Shown here piece by piece: positions 15,609 through 24,923 of a stretch of DNA of 40,519 nucleotides. The stretch lies in NCBI RefSeq assembly GCF_935822925.1, contig NZ_CAKXZS010000050.1, forward strand, positions 1 through 40,519. The letters are read 5' to 3'. The notes under the pieces are model-generated. The model saw only the letters and a list, made by a program, of their open reading frames with translations. It was not told the DNA's origin and ran no database searches. A program made the translations under genes and the position numbers. Position 1 is the stretch's first letter. Every line of letters begins with the position of its first letter. The DNA comes from Mesorhizobium ventifaucium (GTDB lineage Bacteria > Pseudomonadota > Alphaproteobacteria > Rhizobiales > Rhizobiaceae).

Positions 15609-16079
15609 GGCGCTTTGGCCGCGTGCCTTTTCATCGGTGCTGGTGCGGCTGTCGCCCAGGAGGTCGGCAAGGTCGGCGTCGACTGGCTCGGCAACGATAT
15701 CATCGTCGAGGCGATCAAGGACCCGAAGGTCGAAGGCGTGACCTGCCACGTCTCCTATTTCGACCGTGGCGTGATCGATCGCCTGCAAAAGGGCAACTGG
15801 TTCGAGGACCCATCCGATTCCTCGATCGCCTGCCGCCAAACCGGGCCGATCACCATCGGCGACATCGACATGAGCGAGGCCGGCGAGGAGGTGTTCAAGC
15901 AAGGCATCAGCCTGATCTGGAAGAAACAGGTGGTGAACCGCATCTACGATAAAGCCAACGAGACCCTGATCTATCTGTCGCATTCGCGCCAGGTGCAGGA
16001 CGGTTCAGCGAAAATGTCGGTCACGACCGTACCGCTCTATGGGCAGAACGCGGTGTGGACCAACGGCAAGCCGAAATAG
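15546..16079 (+). CDS. creA: CreA-family periplasmic protein with repeat-bearing signal peptide
   Basis: A 177-residue exported protein. The mature domain matches CreA: VGVDWLGNDIIVEAIKDPKV, GVTCHVSYFDRG, DSSIACRQTGPI and a C-terminal two-strand region; two Cys (in GVTCH and IACR) could pair. Function of CreA is not established. A TTG start at 15546 is supported by GGCAGGAGG at 15533-15540 with five-base spacing, and yields a signal peptide ending VAQ/EVGK. The n-region is built of tandem LIG repeats, which is unusual. It is divergent from the SCO1 gene. Confidence 0.88.
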   Translation: MQRLIGQRLIGQGLIGRKLIGGALAACLFIGAGAAVAQEVGKVGVDWLGNDIIVEAIKDPKVEGVTCHVSYFDRGVIDRLQKGNWFEDPSDSSIACRQTGPITIGDIDMSEAGEEVFKQGISLIWKKQVVNRIYDKANETLIYLSHSRQVQDGSAKMSVTTVPLYGQNAVWTNGKPK

Positions 16080-16096
16080 GCTCTGGAAACAGGTGA

Positions 16097-16132
16097 CGGA
16101 CGATTGGTCCCGCTTGCGGGACCAATCGTCCG
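16097..16132. terminator. Perfect 16-bp palindromic hairpin after the creA-like gene
   Basis: The arms CGGACGATTGGTCCCG and CGGGACCAATCGTCCG close on the tetraloop CTTG with no mismatch. It begins 18 bases after the creA-like stop and ends 18 bases before the next ATG. No T-run follows, so it may act as a terminator, an attenuator, or a protein-binding dyad. Confidence 0.6.
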
Positions 16133-16149
16133 GGCGTAAAGCCGCCGGC

Positions 16150-16791
16150 ATGGAGCGTCCCGAAAATCTTGTCCTGAAAGACCCCGAGCCGCGCATCCAT
16201 CCGACCGCGGAATTGAAGGCATGCAAGCTTGGGCGCTACGCCTCGATCGGCGAGCGGGTCATCTTGCGCGAAGTCATAGTGGGTGACTTTTCCTATTTCG
16301 AGCGCCACGCCGAGGCGATCTACACGACCACAGGCAAATTCTGCTCGATCGCCGCCAACAGCCGTATCAACGCGCTCGAGCATCCGATCGAGCGGTTGAC
16401 CCAGCACAAGGTCAGCTACCGGCCAAACGAGTATTTTCGCTGGCTTGGCGTCGACGCGGCGTTCCGCGAAAGGCGGCGGGCGACGTCCGTCACCATCGGC
16501 CACGACGTCTGGATCGGCCATGGCGCGGTGATCATGCCCGATGTGACCATCGGCAATGGCGCGATCGTCGGCGCCAATGCGGTGGTGACGCGCGATGTAC
16601 CTGGCTATGCGATCGTCGCCGGCGTTCCGGCCAGGCAATTGCGCCGGCGTTTTGCCGAGAAAACCGCTGCGCGGATTGAAAGCCTCGAATGGTGGGACTG
16701 GTCGGTTGAAAAACTCGCCAGGGCCATTCCCGACATGCAGGCGCTTTCCATCGAGGCCTTCCTCGACCGCTGGGAGCACGAAATCCGCTGA
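16150..16791 (+). CDS. Left-handed beta-helix (hexapeptide) acyltransferase, phosphonate-operon family type
   Basis: A 213-residue transferase with hexapeptide repeats. It has HPTAELKACKLGRYASIGERV at the N-terminus, the long loop with TTTGKFCSIAANSRINALEHP, then VTIGHDVWIGHGAVIMPDVT and IGNGAIVGANAVVTRDVP, ending AIVAGVPARQLRRRF. The architecture and the C-terminal WWDW segment match the xenobiotic-acetyltransferase-like family common in phosphonate (phn) operons. No phn gene is near, so its acceptor is unknown. The ATG at 16150 directly follows the 16-bp palindrome; no strong ribosome site is seen. Confidence 0.85.
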   Translation: MERPENLVLKDPEPRIHPTAELKACKLGRYASIGERVILREVIVGDFSYFERHAEAIYTTTGKFCSIAANSRINALEHPIERLTQHKVSYRPNEYFRWLGVDAAFRERRRATSVTIGHDVWIGHGAVIMPDVTIGNGAIVGANAVVTRDVPGYAIVAGVPARQLRRRFAEKTAARIESLEWWDWSVEKLARAIPDMQALSIEAFLDRWEHEIR

Positions 16792-16874
16792 TCCTTGCGG
16801 GTCTCTGAACGGCTACCTCGGTGAAATCCCTCCCTGGAGGGAACCCGGAGCGGATGCTGGTTGTTTCTCCTGCC

Positions 16875-17303
16875 ATGATAGAGAAGCTTTTCACCAGGAT
16901 CGCCAACTATGTTGCGCATCTAGCCGGTCTGCCGTCGACATTCGCCGTCTGCTTCCTGATCATTGTTGCCTGGGGGGGAAGCGGACCGATGTTCGGGTTT
17001 TCCGATACATGGCAGCTCATCATCAACACCGGCACGACGATCGTCACCTTCCTGATGGTGTTCCTTATCCAGAACACCCAAAACCGTGATGGCGCCGCGA
17101 TCCAGGCGAAGCTCGATGAATTGATCCGGGTCAGCAAAGCCAAAAACAGCTTTATCGGCATCGAGCATCTGACCGAATCCGAGGTCGAGGAAATCCGCGA
17201 GAAATGTGAGCGCGCGGCGAAGCGGCATGACCGGCAGGTCTCTGATATGGCGGTCAAGAAAGCCGCTGCGCAAAAGCACGGCTCGAAGACGCATGCGGCT
17301 TGA
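16875..17303 (+). CDS. Small two-helix membrane protein, low-affinity iron permease family
   Basis: A protein of about 142 residues with two N-terminal transmembrane helices (about 17-35 and 50-68). It has the family hallmark SDTWQLIINTGTTIVTFLMV followed by FLIQNTQNRD, then a charged cytosolic tail predicted to be helical. The family is named after yeast Fet4-like low-affinity iron permeases, but the bacterial short forms are not proven transporters. The ATG at 16875 matches the family start; ATG 16854 or GTG 16821 are alternatives, and GGAGGG at 16837-16842 favours one of the upstream choices. It ends 3 bases from the convergent SDR gene. Confidence 0.82.
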   Translation: MIEKLFTRIANYVAHLAGLPSTFAVCFLIIVAWGGSGPMFGFSDTWQLIINTGTTIVTFLMVFLIQNTQNRDGAAIQAKLDELIRVSKAKNSFIGIEHLTESEVEEIREKCERAAKRHDRQVSDMAVKKAAAQKHGSKTHAA

Positions 17304-17306
17304 GCG

Positions 17307-18173
17307 TCAGCTGTCCATGAACGCCGCGAAGGCGTCCTTGTGGTCCGGGTGCCAGCGCGACAGAGCAGGGCGATTTTCGATAATGTCGCCGATCGCCCAG
17401 GCCATGCGTTTCTCGTCGATAGGCCGCGTCGCCTCGTTGTCTGGGCACAGGATGTAGAAGTCGCCACGCACCAGCGCGCCCAGCATGAATTCGATCACCT
17501 GCTCGCCGGTCCAGGCGCCGGCGGGCTTTTCGGTCGCACCTTCGGTCAGGCCGGTAAAAGTGAACCCAGGAATGAGCAGATGGGCGGCGATCCTGGCACC
17601 GGGCTCGTTGCGCAGCGCATGCGCCAGGCCTTCGGTGAAGGTCTTCACACCTGACTTAGAGACGTTGTAGGCAAGGTTGCCGGGCGGCGTCGTGATGCCT
17701 TGCTTGGAGCCGGTGTTGACGATCAGGCCCGGTTTTCCTGCAGCCAGCATGCGTGGCGCGAAGGCCTCGACGCCATGGACGACGCCCCAGAAATTGATGT
17801 CCAGCAGCCGCTTCCAGCCGTCGCGGTTCTCCCAGGGTTTGCCGGGATTGTTGCCGACGCCGGCATTGTTCATCAACAGCGACACGCCGCCGAAGGCATC
17901 GAATGCCTTTTCGGCCAGCCGGTCGACTTCGTCGGCTTTCGAGACGTCGGTCGCGACAGCGAGCACGGCGCTGTCGCCGGCAATCGTGGCAACGGCGCGG
18001 GCAGCCTCATCGAGCCGCGCGCCGCCGATATCGGCAAGCACGATTTTCAGGCCCATTGTTGCCAGCCGCCTGGCTGCGGCAAGGCCGATGCCGCTAGCGC
18101 CGCCGGTGATGACGGCAACGTTGCCGGAGGCAAGGGCAGGCAAAGCGCTCTGGATTTCGGCGTCGGTGGTCAT
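17307..18173 (-). CDS. Short-chain dehydrogenase/reductase
   Basis: A 288-residue SDR. It has TGGASGIG for cofactor binding (about 24-31), an acidic residue at the end of the second strand (VLADIG) suggesting NAD preference, MNNAGVG, the Ser in NTGSKQG and the catalytic YNVSK. The substrate is not readable. Its C-terminal segment with FYILCPDNEATRPIDEKRM is typical of a subgroup that also occurs near alcohol or hydroxyacid pathways. GAGGAC precedes the start. It is a single gene, convergent with the membrane-protein gene. Confidence 0.9.
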   Translation of the reverse strand: MTTDAEIQSALPALASGNVAVITGGASGIGLAAARRLATMGLKIVLADIGGARLDEAARAVATIAGDSAVLAVATDVSKADEVDRLAEKAFDAFGGVSLLMNNAGVGNNPGKPWENRDGWKRLLDINFWGVVHGVEAFAPRMLAAGKPGLIVNTGSKQGITTPPGNLAYNVSKSGVKTFTEGLAHALRNEPGARIAAHLLIPGFTFTGLTEGATEKPAGAWTGEQVIEFMLGALVRGDFYILCPDNEATRPIDEKRMAWAIGDIIENRPALSRWHPDHKDAFAAFMDS

Positions 18174-18304
18174 CGATGCTGTCCTCGTTCAGGTTGCGCC
18201 GAACTTAACGCGGCGACAGGCTCGCGCAAGCCCGTTTGGGCGTCCTTGGGTTGACCGATCGGCAGGCACTGCGCATGCTGTCCGCGTAAGAAGGAGATTA
18301 CCGA

Positions 18305-18586
18305 TTGACCGACTGGATCGAGATCCTGAAAGAGCAGACCGCCACCGGCGACCAGATGAGCCGTGAGGTGCCGCAAATGCTTGCCAATCCCGACATCAGC
18401 GAAGCGCAAGTGAGGACGCTGTTCTCGGCGCTCGAAAAGCAAGCGGAATTCGTCGAGAAGCTGCGCATGGCGCTGGAGAAGTTTGGCCATGATTTTTCGG
18501 TGATCAAGGCAGCCGAGCGGCTTGAGGAGCGCTATGCCGACCTTGCGGCCTCCGTAGCGGAAAAGCTGAAAGCGATGCGAGGCTAG
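18305..18586 (+). CDS. Small helical protein of unknown function
   Basis: A 93-residue, mostly charged, alpha-helical protein (TLFSALEKQAEFVEKLRMAL, AERLEERYADLAASVAEKL) with coiled-coil-like spacing. The start is TTG at 18305, supported by AAGGAG at 18291-18296 with eight-base spacing; no ATG is in a comparable place. It is divergent from the SDR gene. I do not recognise a named family, and nothing in it points to catalysis. Confidence 0.75.
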   Translation: MTDWIEILKEQTATGDQMSREVPQMLANPDISEAQVRTLFSALEKQAEFVEKLRMALEKFGHDFSVIKAAERLEERYADLAASVAEKLKAMRG

Positions 18587-18682
18587 GGCGGCCCCCCGAT
18601 CCGTCCCTTGCCGATGGTTTCTCCCGCTGCTTCTCACCCGATCGAGGGCGTAGATCCACAGGAGAAGAAAAATAATCCACGA

Positions 18683-19708
18683 TCAGTCGCTGTCGCGCGC
18701 GATCAGTTCCAGCGGCCAGACCTCTCGGATGATCCGCGCGCGTTCGGTGCCGGCGAAGGCAGGGATCGACGCCAGCAACATTTCGGCAAGCCGCCGTCCC
18801 ATCGGCTCCAGGCGAGGGCGGAAGCCGGTCAGTGCCGGTGAAAAATAGCGGCAGAGCGGCGAGTCGACGATGACGATCACCGCAATGTCGTGGCCCGGCT
18901 TGATGCCCATCTCGGCCAACGCCTTGCAGCCGCCGAGTGCCATCGCGTCATTGTTGAAGATGATGGCGGTCGGCGGGTCCTTGGAGCGCATGACCTGCGG
19001 CGTCACCGCGTCGCCGCCGGCCTCGTTGATGAAGCCTTTCGCGATCAGCCCGGGGTCGACCTCGATGCCGTGCCGCCGCAAGGCCTTGCGATAGCCGGCC
19101 AGGAACAGATAGCCGAAATTGAGGTTGAGGGACGGGCGGATGGCGGCGATTCGGCGGTGGCCGCGCGCCACCAGGCGGTCGACCGCGTCGGCCCCGGCTT
19201 TTTCGAAATCGAGGTCGAGCGACGGATAGGAGTTGCCGCCAGAGCGGCTGCGGCCGAGCGTCGCGAACGGGAATCCGACCCTGGTCAGGTAATCGATGCG
19301 CTCGTCCTCGCGACGCGTATAGGCCAGCACCACGGCGTCGGCCCGGCGCGTCTCGACCACCCGGCGCAGGCGCTCCTGCTGGTAGTCGCCCGGCGCGCCC
19401 ATCACCACGATCAGGTCGAGCCCGCTTTCCGCGAGTTTCGCCTGCAGCCCGGTCAGGAACGGAATGAAGAACGGCTCGCCATATTGCTGGTCGCCCGGGT
19501 GCGGCTGCAGCATGAAGGCGATCGAGTGGGTGGCGCCGCGCCGCAGGCTGCGGCCGGACTGGTTCGGCGAATAGTTCAGCTTTGCCGCTGCATCGAGCAC
19601 GCGCTGGCGCGTGTTGGCATTGACGTCGGCACGGCCGTTGAGCGCGCGCGACACGGTGCCGATCGAAATGTTCAGGTGACGGGCAAGGTCGTGGATGCTG
19701 GACGCCAA
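18683..19708 (-). CDS. LacI-family regulator of the second sugar cassette
   Basis: A 341-residue repressor. The HTH is SIHDLARHLNISIGTVSRAL (residues 4-23), with hinge YSPNQSGRSLRRG and a periplasmic-binding-like effector domain (about 60-335) containing TAIIFNNDAMALGGCKAL. It faces an operon of dehydrogenase, isomerase and ABC transporter genes. The gap holds two overlapping TAAACGTTTA-type dyads, the classical LacI-family operator form, which strongly suggests local control of that operon. Confidence 0.93.
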   Translation of the reverse strand: MASSIHDLARHLNISIGTVSRALNGRADVNANTRQRVLDAAAKLNYSPNQSGRSLRRGATHSIAFMLQPHPGDQQYGEPFFIPFLTGLQAKLAESGLDLIVVMGAPGDYQQERLRRVVETRRADAVVLAYTRREDERIDYLTRVGFPFATLGRSRSGGNSYPSLDLDFEKAGADAVDRLVARGHRRIAAIRPSLNLNFGYLFLAGYRKALRRHGIEVDPGLIAKGFINEAGGDAVTPQVMRSKDPPTAIIFNNDAMALGGCKALAEMGIKPGHDIAVIVIVDSPLCRYFSPALTGFRPRLEPMGRRLAEMLLASIPAFAGTERARIIREVWPLELIARDSD

Positions 19709-19789
19709 AGGACGGTTCTCCCCCTTGCCTGGCTATCATCGGCCGCTCTTCAGGCCAAGGTGATCAAGGTGATTTTCGCGAGCGGCCAA

Positions 19790-19846
19790 TTGACATTCTA
19801 CGCCTTCGGGTGTGTTCTCGTAAACGTTTACGGAAAAACGTTTACG
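19790..19846 (+). promoter_or_regulatory. Promoter with tandem LacI-type operators
   Basis: A perfect -35 TTGACA lies at 19790-19795, with a weak -10 (TGTTCT) 17 bases on. Directly downstream is the 14-bp palindrome CGTAAACGTTTACG (19819-19832), then a second, near-palindromic AAAACGTTTACG (19835-19846). Centres are 14 bp apart. Binding there would block the start of the dehydrogenase operon. Confidence 0.75.
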
Positions 19847-19904
19847 GCTATGCGTGAATGCCGTGACTTCGGTCTGGAGGGGCCGAGCGGAGGAGGAGCG
19901 CTGG

Positions 19905-20933
19905 ATGATGAATGTCGTCCTGGTCGGCTGCGGAGCGATGAGCAAGCACTGGCTCGATGCGGCGAGGCAGATCGACGGGTTGGCTATTGTCGGCCTTGTC
20001 GATCTCGATGCCGAGCGGGCGAAGGCAAGGGCGCGCGAATATGAGCTTGCCGGCGCCATTGTCGGGACCAATCTGGACGCCGTGCTCGACCAGACCAAGC
20101 CCGACGCAGTGTTCGACGTCGTGGTTCCCGCGGCCCGGCGCGATGTCGCGCTTGCGGCCTTTGCCCATCATTGCCACCTCCTGACGGAGAAGCCGCTGGC
20201 TGACAGCCCGGAGAACGCGCGCGCCATCGTCGAGGCTGCCCGACGCGCCAAGCGCGTGCACGCCGTCGTCCAGAACCGCCGCTATGTCGCCAACGTCAGG
20301 CGCATCAGGCGTTTTCTCGATTCCGGCGCCATCGGTGCGCCAACCAGCATCCACGCCGAATTCTTCGTCGCGCCGCATTTCGGCGGGTTTCGCGAGGAGA
20401 TGCGCCATGTCCTGCTGCTCGACATGGCGATCCATACTTTCGACGCCGCCCGTTACATGGTCGGCGGCGCGCCGGCCAGCGTCTACTGCCAGGAATGGGA
20501 GCCGGTCAATTCTTGGTACCGGCAGGGATCGTCGGCCACCGCAATCTTCGAGCTCGGCGGCGGCAAGCTGTTCACCTATGCCGGCTCCTGGTGCGCCGAC
20601 GGGTTCCGCACCAGTTGGGAGAGCACATGGCGCATCGTCGCCGAGCACGGCAGCCTGGTCTGGGACGGTGAGGAAGGGCTGAGGGCGGAAGTCGCGCGGC
20701 CTATCCGTGAAGGCCTGTTCGATCGCACAGAGCCGCTCGCCGTGCCGCCGCTCGATCCGAGAGACCGCATCGGCGGCCATCTCGGCATCATCCAGGATTT
20801 TGTGCGCGCCGTCGAAACCGGCAGCGAGCCGGAGACGCGCGGCGCCGACAACATCAAGAGCCTGGCCATGGTCTTTGCCGCGATCGAAAGCGCCGAAACC
20901 GGCCGCCGGGTCGCGATCGCACAGGAAGGGTGA
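19905..20933 (+). CDS. Gfo/Idh/MocA-family oxidoreductase
   Basis: A 342-residue NAD(P)-dependent dehydrogenase. It has a Rossmann motif VLVGCGAMSKHW, the family TEKPLA motif, and the catalytic region VLLLDMAIHTFDAARYM with its His. Start chosen at 19905 because AGGAGGAG (19891-19898) precedes it. The first gene of a five-gene operon; the next gene starts 2 bases after its stop. It probably oxidises the imported sugar or polyol before isomerisation. Overall layout parallels the mocA-like gene at 2317-3327, but the sequences are clearly different. Confidence 0.92.
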   Translation: MMNVVLVGCGAMSKHWLDAARQIDGLAIVGLVDLDAERAKARAREYELAGAIVGTNLDAVLDQTKPDAVFDVVVPAARRDVALAAFAHHCHLLTEKPLADSPENARAIVEAARRAKRVHAVVQNRRYVANVRRIRRFLDSGAIGAPTSIHAEFFVAPHFGGFREEMRHVLLLDMAIHTFDAARYMVGGAPASVYCQEWEPVNSWYRQGSSATAIFELGGGKLFTYAGSWCADGFRTSWESTWRIVAEHGSLVWDGEEGLRAEVARPIREGLFDRTEPLAVPPLDPRDRIGGHLGIIQDFVRAVETGSEPETRGADNIKSLAMVFAAIESAETGRRVAIAQEG

Positions 20934-20935
20934 CG

Positions 20936-21841
20936 ATGCCAAACCCGCTTCTCGACATCAGGATCGGCACCATGGTGCGGGCCAATCTCGATGACCCGGC
21001 CGCCTATATCAAGGCGATCCTGCCGCTCGGCTTCGAGAGCATCCAGCCCTTCTTCTGGCAGACGCTGGGCGGCAAGGATCTTCCACGGCTGGCCGGCCAG
21101 ATCCGCGAGGCGATCGGCGACGCCGACGTCGTCGTCTCCTCGCTCGGCGTCTTCGGCAATCCGCTGGAAAGCGGCGATTCCGATCGCGGCGTGCTCGAGG
21201 CTTGGGAAACACTCATCGACCATGCGCATCTGTTCGGCACCTCGATGGTCAGCGGCTTCACCGGTCGCCTCCGCGGCAAGCCGCTGCCCGACAGCCTGCC
21301 GCGCTTCCGCGAGGTCTGGGGACCACTGGCCCGGCGCGCCGCCGACAAGGGCGTGCGCATCGCCTTCGAGAATTGCGCGATGGACGGCAACTGGGCTGAT
21401 GGAGACTGGAACATCGCCCACAATCCGGACGCCTGGGAGCTGATGTTCAACGAATTGCCAGATGACAATCTCGGCCTGGAATGGGAGCCCTGCCACCAGC
21501 TCGTCTACCTGATCGATCCGATCCCGCAGATCCGCAAATGGGCGCCGCGCATCTTCCATGTCCACGGCAAGGACGCGACGGTGCGCTGGGACGTGATCCG
21601 CGAGCATGGCGTGTTCGGCCGGCTGCCGTTCGTGCAAATGCGCACGCCTGGCTTCGGCGACAGCGACTGGACGCGGGTGATCAGCGAATTGCGGCTGGCC
21701 GGATACAGGGGCGCCATCGACATCGAAGGCTGGCACGACCCGGTCTATCGCGGCGACCTTGAGATTACAGGGCAAGTGCGGGCGCTGGACTATCTCAAGC
21801 AATGCCGGGGAGGTGCGACGTATCTGCCGAACCCGGCGTGA
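20936..21841 (+). CDS. Sugar phosphate isomerase/epimerase (xylose-isomerase-like TIM barrel)
   Basis: A 301-residue TIM-barrel protein. Candidate metal ligands are the Glu in RIAFENCAMDG, the Glu/His in GLEWEPCHQL, the His in FHVHGKDA and the Glu in IDIEGWHDP. ACAGGAAGGG just upstream overlaps the dehydrogenase stop and drives the ATG at 20936, so the pair is translationally coupled. It likely isomerises or dehydrates the keto product of the dehydrogenase. It is followed by a palindromic repeat and then the binding-protein gene. Confidence 0.9.
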   Translation: MPNPLLDIRIGTMVRANLDDPAAYIKAILPLGFESIQPFFWQTLGGKDLPRLAGQIREAIGDADVVVSSLGVFGNPLESGDSDRGVLEAWETLIDHAHLFGTSMVSGFTGRLRGKPLPDSLPRFREVWGPLARRAADKGVRIAFENCAMDGNWADGDWNIAHNPDAWELMFNELPDDNLGLEWEPCHQLVYLIDPIPQIRKWAPRIFHVHGKDATVRWDVIREHGVFGRLPFVQMRTPGFGDSDWTRVISELRLAGYRGAIDIEGWHDPVYRGDLEITGQVRALDYLKQCRGGATYLPNPA

Positions 21842-21846
21842 GGCTA

Positions 21847-21895
21847 ATGCATGTCGCGCAAAAGTGTGCAGCGGTTTTGCGACAACGACATGCAT
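21847..21895. repeat. Dispersed ATGCATGTCG palindromic repeat, short form
   Basis: Outer arms ATGCATGTCG and CGACATGCAT, inner arms CGCAAAA and TTTTGCG, and an 11-base loop. It shares its arms and inner arms with 37156-37226 in inverted orientation. It separates the isomerase from the binding-protein gene and may act as a processing hairpin. Confidence 0.75.
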
Positions 21896-21997
21896 CAAAC
21901 AGGGGCTTAGGAGCCGGCCAGCGAAGCATTGTGGCGAGAAGCCGAAGCATTTCGTCGAGAACCCTCGGCTTGCGAGGGAACAAAGGGAGGAACGTGC

Positions 21998-23011
21998 ATG
22001 AGCATCGCGATGATAAGGACAGTTCTGCGCTCGACCGGCGTGGCGGCCGCCACGGCGCTCGCCGCCGCAATCTCCACCTTGCCTGCCCAGGCGCTCGATG
22101 CCCAATGGTGCAAGGACGTCCACATCCGCTTCTTCGTCGGCGGCGCCGAGGGCGACGCCTTCGGCACCATCGTCTACAATGGCGCCAAGCAGGCCGAGGC
22201 CGATCTTGGGCCTAAGGTCGACTACATCTTTTCCCAGTGGGATGTCGAGAAGATGGTGCAGCAATTGCGCGAGGCCGTCGCGGTCAAGCCCGGCGGCATC
22301 GCCATGATGGGCCACCCGGGCGATGCTTCGATCATGCCGCTGGCCGAACAAGCGCACAAGGACGGCATCAGGATGATGTACCAGAACGTGCCGGTGCCGA
22401 AGGTCACGGCAGCGTTCGGCGGCGGCTATGTCGGCGCCCAGCAGGAGCAGCAGGGCCGCGCGCTCGGCGCCGAGGCGTTCAAGCTGGCCGGGCTCAGGGC
22501 CGGCGACAAGGCGATCATGATCGGCCCGTTCGAGAACGAGAACCGCGGCGCGCGCGAGCGCGGCACGGTCGCCGCCCTGAAAGAGGCGGGCGTCGAGGTC
22601 ATCCAGCTCTCCTCGCCGCCGAGCGGCGAATGGGCTTCCGACCCCAATCTGGCCATTCCGGTGATTACCGCAGCACTCCTCAACAATCCCGACGTCAAGG
22701 CGGTTGGCTATCCCGGCGGACAGATGCTGGGCAACGTCCCGACCTACATGCAGGCGGCGGGCAGGAAGGCGGGCGATATCTTCAATTTCGGCTTCGACAC
22801 CAGCCCGCAGATCGTCGAGGGCTTCAAGGGCGGCTGGGTCCAGCTGACGGCCGACCAGCAGCCGTTCCTGCAGGGTTATCTGCCGATCCTCAGCCTCTGC
22901 CAGCAGGTGGTGCTTGGCCTGGCGCCAATGAATGTCGACACCGGCGCCGGCTTCGTCACTCCTGACAATTACGAGATCGTCGCCGAACTCGCCAAGCAGG
23001 CGCTGCGCTGA
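21998..23011 (+). CDS. Periplasmic sugar-binding protein of ribose-type ABC system
   Basis: A 337-residue Peripla_BP_4 protein. It has a signal peptide (about 1-32, ending PAQA/LDAQW), then IRFFVGGAEGDAFGTIVYNGAKQAE, PGGIAMMGHPGD in the first lobe and VKAVGYPGGQMLGNVPTY in the second, ending with QPFLQGYLPIL typical of the family. AAAGGGAGG (21982-21990) precedes the ATG at 21998. It delivers the substrate to the permease/ATPase encoded next. Ligand is unknown. Confidence 0.92.
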   Translation: MSIAMIRTVLRSTGVAAATALAAAISTLPAQALDAQWCKDVHIRFFVGGAEGDAFGTIVYNGAKQAEADLGPKVDYIFSQWDVEKMVQQLREAVAVKPGGIAMMGHPGDASIMPLAEQAHKDGIRMMYQNVPVPKVTAAFGGGYVGAQQEQQGRALGAEAFKLAGLRAGDKAIMIGPFENENRGARERGTVAALKEAGVEVIQLSSPPSGEWASDPNLAIPVITAALLNNPDVKAVGYPGGQMLGNVPTYMQAAGRKAGDIFNFGFDTSPQIVEGFKGGWVQLTADQQPFLQGYLPILSLCQQVVLGLAPMNVDTGAGFVTPDNYEIVAELAKQALR

Positions 23012-23067
23012 CCTTTAAACACGGCTGCCGGTCTTCCGACCGCAGCCGGAACCAAGTGAGGATCGCC

Positions 23068-23861
<794 letters not shown>

Positions 23862-23865
<4 letters not shown>

Positions 23866-24914
23866 GCAAGACAATGGAGCCCGATCTGCACGAGCCGTCC
23901 GCAGGCATCTCCCGTCCCGGCAATCCCCGGAAAGAGTGGAAACACCCATCCGATCACTGGATGCGCGGCTTCATCCTCGACAACCGCGCCGCACTCGGCA
24001 CGCTTGCCGTGTTCGTGGTGATGATGACCGTGTTCATGATCGCCAACCCGACCGTCTTCACCACCTGGTATCTCTACCGTTCCGTGCTCACCACGCTGCC
24101 GGTTGCGCTGTTCGTGGTGGTGCCGCTGGTCTTCGTCGTCACCTGCGGCGAGATCGACCTGTCGTTTCCGGCGACGATGGGCTTTGCCTCATGGGTCTTC
24201 GCGTTGGTCGTGCAGGCCGGCTACGACCCGTTTCTCGGTATCGCCGCCGCCATTGCAACGGGCACGTTGCTCGGCTTCCTGGTCGGGTCGCTGGTCGTCT
24301 ATGGCGGGCTGTCGTCGCTGATCGCCACACTCGGCATGAATTTCCTGCTGCGCGGCCTGATCCAGATCATCAACGAAGGCAAGTCGACGGCGCTGACCAG
24401 CCTTCCCGACAGCTGGGCCTACAAGATCTTCTCCAGCCAGCTCTACGGCATCCCGGTGCAGATCTTCTGGGCCATCGGCTTCGTCGTGCTGTCGGCGCTG
24501 CTCTACAACAGGCATCGCTTCGGCGCGCAGGTGAAGGTGGTCGGCGACAATCCCGACAGCGCCCAGCAGATGGGCATCGACGTCAAGCGCGTGCGGGTGA
24601 AAGTGTTCGTCTTCGTCGGCATCGGGGCGGCGATCGCCGGCACCTTCTCGGTGATGATCAACTTCACCTGGTGGCCGACGGCTGGCGACGGCTATTTGCT
24701 GCCGGTGCTGGCATCGGTGTTCGTTGGCGGCACGCCGACCTGGGGCGGCGTCGGCACCGTGGTCGGCGGCGCCATCGGCGCCGTCACCGTGTCGTTCATC
24801 CAGACCGGCGTCGTCGCGGCAGGCCTGAGCGGTTTCTATGTCCAGTTCTTCAACGGGCTGATCATCATCCTGTCGCTGCTCGGCCACAAATGGAACCAGG
24901 CGCGGTATCGGTGA
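23862..24914 (+). CDS. Ribose-type sugar ABC transporter permease
   Basis: A 350-residue membrane protein of the BPD_transp_2 family with about eight to ten hydrophobic segments after a 40-residue polar N-terminus. It shows TCGEIDLSFPATMGF, LIATLGMNFLLRG, VVGDNPDSAQQMGI and a glycine-rich FVGGTPTWGGVGTVVGG near the C-terminus. It overlaps the ATPase gene by four bases and is the last gene of the cassette; the convergent helicase gene ends nine bases further on. Confidence 0.94.
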
Positions 24915-24923
24915 GGGGGATAC

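Noticed and set aside
20576..22357. A 593-residue minus-strand reading frame opposite the second sugar cassette
   Set aside because: It is antisense to three well-supported genes with clear family motifs and ribosome sites; long antisense frames are expected in GC-rich DNA.
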